This document shows, piece after piece, positions 50,454 through 58,585 of a DNA stretch of 64,000 nt. A model generated the notes under the pieces. It was not told the origin of the DNA. It did no database searches and saw nothing but the letters and a program-made list of their open reading frames with translations. The position numbers and the translations under genes were made by a program. The stretch's first letter is position 1, and each line of letters opens with the position of its first letter. Source of the DNA: JASGDN01 sp049840815 (GTDB lineage Bacteria; Chloroflexota; Chloroflexia; Thermomicrobiales; UBA6265); the NCBI GenBank assembly GCA_049840815.1, contig JASGJI010000003.1, forward strand, positions 1 to 64,000, in the 5' to 3' direction.

Positions 50454-52396
50454 ATGACTGCATCACAGCCGACGGACTCCCCACTCGCCCAGCTCTATGC
50501 TGCCTTCACCGAAGGGACGGTCTCCCGCCGCGCCTTCGTTCGTCGCGCCACGGCGATGGGGGTCAGCGCGACCACCGCGACGTTCCTCGCGAATGCCGGT
50601 GCCCAGGCCGCGACAGGCAAGGCATCCGGCAACGGGTTCGCCTTCACGGCCCAGACGGCGTCTCCGGAAGCATCTCCCGCCGCGTCGCCCGTGGCCGGCG
50701 GAGGCAACGGCGCACCCGACTTCGGTACCGCCAGGCAAACGCGAGGGGCAGGCGATGAATTGCGTCTCATCGTCTGGCAGGCACCGACCGTTGCCGCACC
50801 GCACAGCGCCCTCAGCGACAAGGACTACCTCGCCGCCGCGCCGGTGATCGAGCCGCTGCTGCATTACCTGCCGGATGGCTCCCTGATCCCGAACCTCGTG
50901 GAGCAGGTGCCGAGCGTCGAGAATGGGCTTGCTGGCTGAGGATTTGACCAGCGCCACCTTCGTCTTCCTCGAGGGGCTGCTCTGGAGTGACGGCAAGCCA
51001 GTCACGGCAGACGACCTCATCTTCACCTGGAAATGGGTGACGACGCCGGAGAACAGCGCCACCTCCATCGCGCAGTGGAACGAAATCGCCGGGATCGAGG
51101 CGAAGGACGATCGCACCGCGGTGGTGACCTTCAAGAAAGCCGCCGCTACCTGGTTCGAGCCATTCGCCGGGAACTACAACGGTAACCTCTACCCGGCGCA
51201 CGTCTTCGGTAATGACCCGAGCAACAAGAACGACGCCTTCCTGCTCGCGCCGATCGGCACCGGCCCCTACGTCGTCTCCGAGTTCAAGGCGAACGACGCC
51301 GCGCGGTATGCCATCAACGAGCACTACCGCGATCCGAACAAGCCCTACTTCAAGACGATCTACCTGAAGGGCGGCGGCGATCCGGCCTCGGCGGGCCGGG
51401 CCGTGCTGCAGACGGGCGAATTCGACTACGCCTGGAACCTGCAGGTGGAGCCGGAGATCATCACGGAGATGGCGACCGGCAGCCAGTACGGCGCGGTCTT
51501 CTCCGAGCCGGGCACGACCGTCGAGATGCTGAACTTCAACTTCTCCGACCCGCGCAAGGAGGTGGACGGGCAACGGTCGCAGAAGGACACGCCGCATCCG
51601 CTCTTCAGCCAGCTGGAGGTGCGGAAGGCCCTCAACCTCGCCGTGGATCGCGCGTTGATCGCGAAGCAGCTCTACAACACGGAGAGTGAGCCCCCGACCG
51701 CCAACATCCTGACCGGACTGGAGTCGTTCACCTCACCGAACACGACCTGGAGCTTCGACCTCGATGCGGCGAACGCCGTCCTGGACGAAGCCGGCTGGAT
51801 GAAGGATGGCAAGACCCGCAGCAAGGATGGCGTGACGCTCTCCTTCGACTACTGGACCTCCATCACGCCGGTGCGCCAGAAGACGCAGGCGATCGTGAAG
51901 GCGGACTGGGAGAAACTGGGCGCGGCCGTGGAGCTGCAGCAGGTGGACGGGGCCATCTTCTTCGGCGGTGACGCCACGAACGAGCAGAACTTCTACCACA
52001 TGTACTGGGATCTGGACATGTGGGCGAACTGGGCCATACTCCCCCCTGCCGATCTCCTGGATGGGGCGCTGGTACGCCGGGCCGAACGGCGAGAATATCG
52101 CCCAGAAGGAGAATGGCTGGGCAAAGGACAACACCCAACGCTACAACAACCCGGACTACGACGCACTCTACGAGCAACTGGTGAATACGCTGGATGCCCA
52201 GGAGGCGGCGAGCCTCCTGATCCGGATGAACGACATGCTGATCGCGGACGTGGTGGCGATCCCGATCGTGCAGCGGGCGTTCAGCACCTATGCCCTCTCG
52301 AATCGCGTGCGGAACGAGAACCTGGCGAACGGTCCGAGCTTCGTGCTGCCGCTCTGGAACATCGCCAACTGGAACGCCCCGGACGACCAGTCCTGA
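50454..52396 (+). pseudogene. ABC transporter substrate-binding protein, family 5, with two frameshifts
   Basis: Family-5 peptide-binding protein of about 647 residues in three frames. Frame 1 gives a twin-arginine signal (VSRRAFVRRATAMG) and runs to VEQVPSVENG. An extra base in GGG near 50928 shifts it. Frame 2 covers LLAEDLTSATFVFLEG through DMWANWAILP. An extra base in a C run near 52042-52047 shifts it again. Frame 3 carries SWMGRWYAGPNGENIAQKENG to the end at 52396. All three parts match the intact paralogue at 58586 closely, so little time has passed or the indels are sequencing errors. A terminator follows. Confidence 0.82.
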
Positions 52397-52415
52397 GTCA
52401 CGATCCCCCCGCAAC

Positions 52416-52452
52416 GCAGAAGCCTCCGACCAAGACGGTCGGAGGCTTCTGC
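52416..52452. terminator. Bidirectional terminator hairpin
   Basis: GCAGAAGCCTCCGACC and its exact complement around a five-base loop, between the peptide-binding protein and the convergent TetR gene. Confidence 0.85.
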
Positions 52453-52461
52453 GCGTGCCGA

Positions 52462-53127
52462 TCACACGCCGGCACGCAGCAGGCGCTCGATGCCATCCAG
52501 GATCATCTCCAACCCCAGGTCGAAGGTGGAACCGGCGTATTCCCGCTCCAGGTGCGGTTCGTCCATGTGGTAGCGCATGTGCTCGATCAACCACGGATAG
52601 TTGATGAACGGTGCTTCCTCGACCATCCGCGCGGCGAGCGGTTGCAGGTCCGCTCCACGCATGCCCATGCTGCCGATCCACAGACTGAATCCGATGATGT
52701 GACTTTCCAGCACATGAAAAGCGTGGTGGGTGAGCTCGACGGAGCAACCCGCGCCGCGCAAGGTCCCAAGCACCCCATTCATCCACGCCAGACGGGCATC
52801 GCTGATCCGTCCCGGAAGCATCATCTGGGTCGCGGCCCAGGGATGCCGCTCCAACGCCTGATGGAGCGCGCAGGCGCGGGCGCGCAGGGTGTCTTGCCAG
52901 GGAAGACCGGGGGGCGGGGGGGCGATCTCAGCCATGACACGATCGAACGCGCCGAGGACAATGTCATCCTTGCCGCCCACGTGGTTATAGAGGGCCATGG
53001 CTTCCACACCGAGCGCCTGGCCCAGCCGACGCATGCTCATCGCCTCCAGTCCGTCGGCGTCGATCAGTGCAAGAGCGGCGGTCACGATCCGGTCGCGGGT
53101 GAGGGGAAGACGGTTCGATCTGATCAT
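52462..53127 (-). CDS. TetR/AcrR family regulator (TetR_C domain)
   Basis: A 221-residue repressor. The helix-turn-helix LTRDRIVTAALALIDADGLEAMSMRRLGQALGVEAMALYNHVGGKDDIV is of the TetR class with a C-terminal TetR_C-like ligand domain (HHAFHVLESHIIGFSLW, EYAGSTFDLGLEMILDGIERLL). It is divergent from a nitroreductase-family gene across 118 bases that hold a pair of inverted operator boxes, so it almost certainly controls that gene and itself. The start at 53127 is preferred to the GTG at 53139, which lies on the ribosome binding site. Confidence 0.9.
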   Translation of the reverse strand: MIRSNRLPLTRDRIVTAALALIDADGLEAMSMRRLGQALGVEAMALYNHVGGKDDIVLGAFDRVMAEIAPPPPGLPWQDTLRARACALHQALERHPWAATQMMLPGRISDARLAWMNGVLGTLRGAGCSVELTHHAFHVLESHIIGFSLWIGSMGMRGADLQPLAARMVEEAPFINYPWLIEHMRYHMDEPHLEREYAGSTFDLGLEMILDGIERLLRAGV

Positions 53128-53142
53128 GCAGGCGAACACTCC

Positions 53143-53189
53143 TTGACGGATTTACGCTGTAAATATAGTATGGGATTTACAGCGTAAAT
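53143..53189. promoter_or_regulatory. Divergent promoter with paired TetR operators
   Basis: ATTTACGCTGTAAAT (53150-53164) and ATTTACAGCGTAAAT (53175-53189) are exact reverse complements, each itself a near-palindrome. The first sits between TTGACG (53143-53148) and TAGTAT (53166-53171), a plus-strand promoter with 17-base spacing for the nitroreductase-like gene. Binding of TetR would block it and the divergent promoter. Confidence 0.82.
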
Positions 53190-53245
53190 ATCCAGATGGG
53201 GTCATCCCCTTCGGCCTTACCGACGACCATTCAGGAGGTATCCGA

Positions 53246-53887
53246 ATGAATCTGCACGAAGCGCTCTATACCACGCGGGCCATGCGTCGCCTTCGTCCCG
53301 ACCCGATCCCGCTCGACGTGCAGGCACGCATTCTCGATGCGGCCATTCGTGCACCACATGTGGTCGAGCAGTGGCGGTTCCTGCTGATCGACGATCGCGA
53401 CCTGATGGCCGAGCTCGCGGTGCTGTACCGCGCGGGCTCGGACCGCTTTCTCGCGCGGATGGGCATGACGCAGGAGGCGATGGTCGCGCTTCCGGGCGCG
53501 ATGGGCCGCGCTGGTCGGAGCGCGGCCTACCAGGTGGATCATTTCGCGGAGGTGCCATTGCTGCTGATCGGAGTCGACCGCACCAGCGACGGCTGCGGCA
53601 TCTATCCCGCGCTCTGGAGCGCGATGCTGGCGGCACGAGCGGAGGGCATCGGCTCGACCATGACGACGATGCTCTCCAACGAGATGGGCGCAGAGGTTCG
53701 CGCATTGCTCGGCGTCCCCGAGGACGAGGGATGGGTGATGCACGGGGCCGTCCCGATGGGCTACCCGCTCGGACCATGGGGGTTGGCGAAACGGCAGCCG
53801 GTGGAGGCGGTCGTGCGGCGGAATGGCTGGCAGGGCGAGGCCGGGTTCAACGTGCCGGAGCCGCTCTGGACGCCGCAGCTGGACTGA
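53246..53887 (+). CDS. Nitroreductase family protein (TetR-controlled)
   Basis: A 213-residue flavin reductase of the nitroreductase family: MNLHEALYTTRAMRRLRPDPIPLDVQARILDAAIRAP contains the FMN-binding arginine motif, and GIGSTMTTMLSNEMGAEVRALLGVPEDEGWV the NAD(P)H-side region. Full length. GGAGG precedes the ATG. The divergent TetR gene and operators suggest induction by a toxic electrophile or nitro compound that this enzyme would detoxify. Confidence 0.9.
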   Translation: MNLHEALYTTRAMRRLRPDPIPLDVQARILDAAIRAPHVVEQWRFLLIDDRDLMAELAVLYRAGSDRFLARMGMTQEAMVALPGAMGRAGRSAAYQVDHFAEVPLLLIGVDRTSDGCGIYPALWSAMLAARAEGIGSTMTTMLSNEMGAEVRALLGVPEDEGWVMHGAVPMGYPLGPWGLAKRQPVEAVVRRNGWQGEAGFNVPEPLWTPQLD

Positions 53888-53902
53888 CCGTATCTCCCTC
53901 GA

Positions 53903-53941
53903 CGCACGCCACCCCCGGCAGACTGACAGGGGTGGCGTGCG
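53903..53941. terminator. Bidirectional terminator hairpin
   Basis: CGCACGCCACCCC (53903-53915) pairs exactly with GGGGTGGCGTGCG (53929-53941), between convergent genes. Confidence 0.8.
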
Positions 53942-53963
53942 TTTCAGATGTCCCGCTCGAGCA

Positions 53964-55028
53964 TCAGGCGACGACGTCCGAGGTGGAGATGAGTTCGGCG
54001 AACGCGATCAGCACCTCCGCGTAGACGAGGTGGGAGAGTGCCGGGAATGTCTTGATGGTGCCGATCTGCCCGGCCTTCACGGCGGGCAACGTCTGATAGA
54101 CAGCGCTGTCCGCGAAGACCTGGGGGTCCTCATAGATCCCGATCACGATCAGGTCCAGCGGGAAGGTCGGCAGCAACTCGACGCTGACGTCGTCCGACCA
54201 CCACTGCCCATCGCCCGGCCCCTCGACGATCGTGGCACCGAGTTCCTTCAGGTAGGCAAGATCGTTCATGCCAGCAGTCTTGCCGAAACTGACGGTGGAA
54301 CCATCCTCCGCCATGGAGAGACGGCCGATCTTGAGATCCGGGTTCGCGGCGATGGCGCGCTTCACGGTGTCCGCCGCATCGGTGAATGCCGTGACCGCCT
54401 GGTGCGCCTGCTCCGAATCGGCGCTCACACCAAGGGCGGTCGCCAGGTCCATCGTCCGCTGCAGGACCTCCGGCACGGAGCCGGTGTAGTCGAAGCCGAG
54501 CAGCGGGGCGAAGGTCTGCACATTCCTGGTTAGTTGCTGCTCGTTGCCGAAGCCGAAGAAGGAACTGGTGGGGGCATCGTACTCGGCGATCACCAGATCC
54601 GGATCGAGCGCGACCAGCGCTTCCATGTCGATTTCCCAGGTGGTGGGGTCCGCCACCAGATACGTGACGCGCTCGACATCGACGCGGGCGTAGACTGTCG
54701 TGCGGTCCTCGTCCGACGGGGCCGCGCCGAGGCATCCAATCGCCTGAATCCCGAGATCCCAGAGCGCGAGCAGCATGCCGCTCGTCGCAACGATCCGTTT
54801 CGGAATCTCCGCGAGCTCGATCCCCTGTCCGGTCGCATCGGTGTACGTGAACGCGGCCGGGGCCTCGGCGGTCGGCGTCGACTGCGCCGCAACACCACCC
54901 GCACCCAACGCCGCGACGGCGGCAGCAGCGGCCATGAACCCGCGCCGCGTCAGTGCCTGGACCAGCGCCTCTCGCTCCTCTGTCGTTACGTCAAGCTCTG
55001 CATCCACGCGTTCGATCGTCCCAATCAC
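53964..55028 (-). CDS. Iron-siderophore-type ABC transporter substrate-binding protein
   Basis: A 354-residue periplasmic binding protein of the FecB/FepB type (PF01497). A twin-arginine signal (LTRRGFMAAAAAVAALG) is followed by FTYTDATGQGIELAEIPKRIVA, the family's opening strands, DPDLVIAEYDAP in the helical backbone region and a C-terminal LPTFPLDLIVIGIY segment. It should bind ferric siderophore or heme outside the membrane. The start is GTG at 55028 with GAGG upstream. No FecCD permease or ATPase gene is adjacent. Confidence 0.88.
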   Translation of the reverse strand: MIGTIERVDAELDVTTEEREALVQALTRRGFMAAAAAVAALGAGGVAAQSTPTAEAPAAFTYTDATGQGIELAEIPKRIVATSGMLLALWDLGIQAIGCLGAAPSDEDRTTVYARVDVERVTYLVADPTTWEIDMEALVALDPDLVIAEYDAPTSSFFGFGNEQQLTRNVQTFAPLLGFDYTGSVPEVLQRTMDLATALGVSADSEQAHQAVTAFTDAADTVKRAIAANPDLKIGRLSMAEDGSTVSFGKTAGMNDLAYLKELGATIVEGPGDGQWWSDDVSVELLPTFPLDLIVIGIYEDPQVFADSAVYQTLPAVKAGQIGTIKTFPALSHLVYAEVLIAFAELISTSDVVA

Positions 55029-55142
55029 GGCGTCCTCTTTCTCGCTCCAACGACAAGCAGTCTTCAACACTGCCCAAGAAGACCGAGTATACAGGTCGGG
55101 ATTGTGCCGTGGAAGGAGCGCGGGCGGCAGTGTCGTCGGGCA

Positions 55143-55180
55143 GAAGGAGACCTCCGGCATTCGTACCGAAGGTCTCCTTC
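55143..55180. terminator. Terminator hairpin
   Basis: GAAGGAGACCT (55143-55153) pairs exactly with AGGTCTCCTTC (55170-55180), 15 bases past the end of the isomerase-like gene on the minus strand. Confidence 0.75.
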
Positions 55181-55195
55181 GTTGCCGTTGCGCGA

Positions 55196-56017
55196 TCAGG
55201 CGGGAATGACCTCTGGCGCGAAGACGTCCGTCACGATCGCCCATTCGCGGTCGAGGCCGGCCCACTCGTCGGCGGAGGGGCCATCGTAGATCAGCGCGAG
55301 CGGGCCGCTGAACCCGGCATCCTGCAACACGGCGAGTGATGCCCGGAAGTCGGCCTCGTTCGGCCCATCCGCCGTGAAATGGCACTTCGCGTGGCAGGTC
55401 TCCGCATGCGGCGCGAGCACGGCGAGATCGTCGTACTTGGCGGGGCCGGTCCAGTTGCCGAGATCGATCAGGAGGCCGACCCCATCGCCGGCGGCGTCGA
55501 GCACTGCCAGCACGGAGGCCGCATCCGGCGTCATCTCCAGCCAGTTCTCCGTTACCACGCGCACGGCGGGGTGTGCCGCCGCCAGCCGGGCGAGCCGTTC
55601 ACCACTTGCCGTCAGCAACTCCGGCGTCGGGGCAGACCGGCCCGCGCCGATCCGCGCGCGCTGCGCTCCCAGCGCCTCTGCGACATCCAGCCACTCGCCG
55701 CACCACGCCTCGTGCGCGTCGGCATCCGGCGCGGTGAGGTCGCCATCGTCGATAAGGAAGGTGTCCAGGGTGATGCCGTGGGTCGCCAGAGCCTCCCGGA
55801 CGGCGGCGAGGTAGGCGGCATCGCGTGAGGCGAGGTGGAAGTGGCAGAGGTGGAGGGTGTCATACCCGTGGGCGGCGAGTTCGGCGGGGAGATCGAGCAG
55901 GGCAATGCCCTCGGTGGCGGGAAGATCCTTGGTGCGCCCGCCGGTGACGGACGAATCGGGGGCGATGAAGTTGCCGAGCGTGCGGTGCAGCGACCAGGTG
56001 GAAACGGCGCGTGACAT
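55196..56017 (-). CDS. Sugar phosphate isomerase/epimerase (xylose isomerase-like TIM barrel)
   Basis: A 273-residue TIM-barrel protein of the AP-endonuclease-2/xylose-isomerase-like family. Metal-binding positions are suggested by CHFHLASRD, VTENWLEM (Glu), LIDLGNWTG (Asp), AKCHF (His) and LIYDG. Relatives epimerise or isomerise sugars, inositols or hydroxypyruvate. A FCD-type regulator gene lies upstream on the same strand, about 90 bases away, and may control it. Confidence 0.87.
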   Translation of the reverse strand: MSRAVSTWSLHRTLGNFIAPDSSVTGGRTKDLPATEGIALLDLPAELAAHGYDTLHLCHFHLASRDAAYLAAVREALATHGITLDTFLIDDGDLTAPDADAHEAWCGEWLDVAEALGAQRARIGAGRSAPTPELLTASGERLARLAAAHPAVRVVTENWLEMTPDAASVLAVLDAAGDGVGLLIDLGNWTGPAKYDDLAVLAPHAETCHAKCHFTADGPNEADFRASLAVLQDAGFSGPLALIYDGPSADEWAGLDREWAIVTDVFAPEVIPA

Positions 56018-56107
56018 GGGGCGTCCTTTCGGGCAAGACGGAAGTGTGTCTGCTCACGGTAGGACAGAAGCGACCTCCCGGCAACTCCCCCGCAACGGGC
56101 CGGGAGA

Positions 56108-56872
56108 TCAGGCCCCCTCGTCCGCGCGCGACGAGCGGTACGCCTCGACGCCCTCCAGCATTTCCCGCATGTGATCGCCCATCAGCCGAGCGGCATCATC
56201 CACCCGGCGTTCCCGGATCGCCTCGGCGAGCCCGAGGTGTTGCGAGACCTGATGGTGCGCCGATCCGGCATCCAGCGTGATCCGTTCCAGCAACCGCTCC
56301 AGCGGATCGAGCGAGTCGTCGAGCAACATCAACCCGACTGCCGCGAGGATGCGGCTGTGGGAGGCCTGAACCACCAGCCGGTGAAAGGACATCGAGGGTT
56401 CCGCCGTGCCATGCGGCAGATCGCGTTCGTGGACGTGGGTATGCGCATTGGCGACGATGGATGCCAGTTCCGCGTCGCTCCCGCGGGCCGCGGCAAGCTG
56501 GGCCGCCTCGGTTTCGACCAGCATGCGCATCCGCAGCAGATCGATGAGATCGTCGAGATCCGTGGCGCGCACGGCATCCCAGATCCGTTCGTCGTGATCG
56601 GTGCGCCGTTCGCGTTCGTCCAACTTGCGGAGCAACGCCAGCCCGGCGGCGGTAAGCCGTCGTCCCTGCTTGACGCCCCGCTGCTCGGTGAGGCCTCGTT
56701 CGTCGAGCGATCGCAGGAGCCGCCCCGCCGTCGCATCCCCCTTCACCAGCCCCTGCTCGCGCCAGGCCCGCGCCAGGCGCGCCGCTCCGACTGGCATCTC
56801 CGATGCTTCCAGCAATCGCAGTGCGATGTGCTCCTCGCGCTGGCCCTGGTGCTCCCCGGCTGTCTCCGTCAT
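56108..56872 (-). CDS. FCD-domain transcriptional regulator
   Basis: A 254-residue regulator. The N-terminal winged helix (IALRLLEASEMPVGAARLARAWREQGL, ATAGRLLRSLDERGL) resembles the NrpR/ribonuclease-R type rather than classical GntR. The C-terminal helical domain has FCD features: LIDLLRMRMLVETEAAQLAA, SMSFHRLVVQASHSRIL and HLGLAEAIRERRVDDAARLMGDHM with metal- or ligand-binding histidines. It may regulate the isomerase-like gene downstream. The start at 56872 follows GGAGG at slightly long spacing. Confidence 0.82.
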   Translation of the reverse strand: MTETAGEHQGQREEHIALRLLEASEMPVGAARLARAWREQGLVKGDATAGRLLRSLDERGLTEQRGVKQGRRLTAAGLALLRKLDERERRTDHDERIWDAVRATDLDDLIDLLRMRMLVETEAAQLAAARGSDAELASIVANAHTHVHERDLPHGTAEPSMSFHRLVVQASHSRILAAVGLMLLDDSLDPLERLLERITLDAGSAHHQVSQHLGLAEAIRERRVDDAARLMGDHMREMLEGVEAYRSSRADEGA

Positions 56873-57195
56873 CCAGTCCCGTTCCTCCCGATGGGTAGCG
56901 CCTGAGCAAGATCCAGCCCCCAATAGTGGCTCGACTGCGCATCGCGATGCTTGACATGATCCCAGAGATGCGGGCGATCGGCGATTGGCAGGCCGATGTC
57001 GTCGTTGGCTTGCATCCGGACGGTTTTGGTCTCACGGATAATCGCACCGCCGGACAGGCGACCGACGATGCTGCTGTTTACCGGCACGCTCGAACCGGCA
57101 TAGCCTTCTCGATCATACGCAACCGCATCACCGGGCGGCACCCCATAGCAGGGTGCCGCCCGGTGGTTTTTGGATATCCGTATATCCGGAACGTG
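56873..57195. other. 323-bp intergenic region, one hairpin, no gene
   Basis: Lies between two minus-strand genes. It holds the terminator hairpin at 57129-57165 and presumably the promoter of the FCD regulator, which I cannot place. Confidence 0.6.
57129..57165. terminator. Terminator hairpin with T tract
   Basis: CACCGGGCGGCACCC and its exact complement around seven bases, followed on the plus strand by GTTTTT. It lies 30 bases past the end of the minus-strand PHP gene, although the T tract favours the plus strand. Confidence 0.75.
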
Positions 57196-58227
57196 TCAGG
57201 CGGTGACGAGTTCCCCGGCCTCAGCCTCTGCAACGTCAGTGATGGCGACCGGCATGAGCTGGATCGGATTCGACCACGCGCGCTTCCCATCGGCATCGAC
57301 AATCGTCACGCGGGCGAATCCGTGCTTGCGGAACGGCTCCAGCGGGAAGCGGGCCGACGTGATGTCAGCACCTACAGCGCGGAGGCTGATCGCACCATTG
57401 CCGGACACGAGGATACGCTGCACCGGCGAGGTCTCGATCACCAGCTCATCGGCGGCCTCGTCGATGGCGATCCCAGCGAACTCCGGACCCGTGCTGGCAT
57501 AGTAGTGACCGGCCTTCAGCGCGGCAACGAGCGCATCGGGATCGAGCGATTCCGCCTCTACCATCACCCAGCCGCCGAACGCCTCCGGATGCGCCTCGCC
57601 CGGCGCGGGAAGCGGCGTCTTCAGGTGGGCATCGTCGGCGGCGTTCGCACTGAGGAAAAAGCCCTGCTCCATCAGCTGGTCGAGCAGGTAAAGGCCGTCG
57701 TCGCGGTCGATCCCGGCATTACAGGAGTGGTTGTAGACCTCGACGGAATGGACGAACGGCGCCACGCGCAGGGCATCCTCCAGCGTCAGGGAGTTCCAGT
57801 GCGGATGCGCAATCGCGACGAACGCCCCGGCCTCGACGGCGCGACGGGCGAGCTCCTCACCGCGCTCCTCCGGCGTCCAGTTCGGGAAGTCGAGCGGCAG
57901 GCCGACCGCCACCAGATGCCAGAGTTCGCCGTTGCCCATGCCGGGGCCGTGGATCTCGGCGCCGAGGATGGTGGTGAAGTCCTCGGTGCGGAGATCGATC
58001 GTGTCGCTGATGGTGATGAAGCTGTCGGCTGGGGCATTCTTGCGGAAGTACGTCTCCGGCAGGAAGTGATCGGTCAGCACAAGGAAGTCGTAGCCACGTT
58101 CGCGGTAGGCGTCGATCACCTCGTCCGGCGTCAGGTTGCCATCGGAACGAGTGGAATGGGTGTGCAGGTTGCCTTTGAAGAAGCGCCCTGGCTGGGCGAA
58201 CGGCAGGGCATCGGGGGTGAGGGACAT
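57196..58227 (-). CDS. PHP-domain metallohydrolase (CehA/McbA-like)
   Basis: A 343-residue intact paralogue of the frameshifted gene at 43212. It has the same GRFFKGNLHTHSTRSDGNLTPDEVIDAYRERGYDF opening with metal ligands in HTHS and LTDH, then VAIAHPHW, NAADDAH and a C-terminal beta domain (RFPLEPFRKHGFARVTIVD). These PHP proteins hydrolyse phosphoesters or carbamates with bound metals. GGAG precedes the ATG at good spacing. No cofactor or transporter gene is adjacent. Confidence 0.88.
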   Translation of the reverse strand: MSLTPDALPFAQPGRFFKGNLHTHSTRSDGNLTPDEVIDAYRERGYDFLVLTDHFLPETYFRKNAPADSFITISDTIDLRTEDFTTILGAEIHGPGMGNGELWHLVAVGLPLDFPNWTPEERGEELARRAVEAGAFVAIAHPHWNSLTLEDALRVAPFVHSVEVYNHSCNAGIDRDDGLYLLDQLMEQGFFLSANAADDAHLKTPLPAPGEAHPEAFGGWVMVEAESLDPDALVAALKAGHYYASTGPEFAGIAIDEAADELVIETSPVQRILVSGNGAISLRAVGADITSARFPLEPFRKHGFARVTIVDADGKRAWSNPIQLMPVAITDVAEAEAGELVTA

Positions 58228-58585
58228 CGTGAGGAATCTCCGGAGCGCAGAATCGGAGGACAGGTGGGCACGAAGCCACGATGTCAGGCTACCGGCCTCG
58301 ATGGGGTCCCTGATGAACGAACCATGAAGGCCTCACGCACGTCTGTGCACGCAATTCCGCACAACCGTAATTCCAGATTGCGTATGCGGTGCGACCAGCG
58401 ATCGCGTTCGAGCGGGAGCATCCCGAGCAGTATTGTTCAATACTTCCCCTTGTATACTTGCTCCCGATTCGGGTAGATTTAGGAAGCAGGCTCACGGAGT
58501 TGTGCATTCTGCACGGCGCACCGCGCCGTCTTGGGGTCTTTGTGACGTCCAGGTTCCTGTGTCCCATATGAAAGGACCGCTTGAA
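58228..58585. other. 358-bp intergenic region with a possible promoter
   Basis: Divergent gap between the PHP gene and a peptide-binding protein gene. A TATACT box at 58453-58458 and a short inverted repeat GTATTGTTCAATAC just upstream may be the binding-protein promoter; a good -35 at standard spacing is not visible. No gene seen. Confidence 0.45.

Noticed and set aside
52397..53187. Continuation of the second frame of the double-frameshifted binding protein into the TetR region
   Set aside because: It lies opposite the TetR gene and beyond a perfect terminator; the binding-protein family end is found in another frame at 52396.
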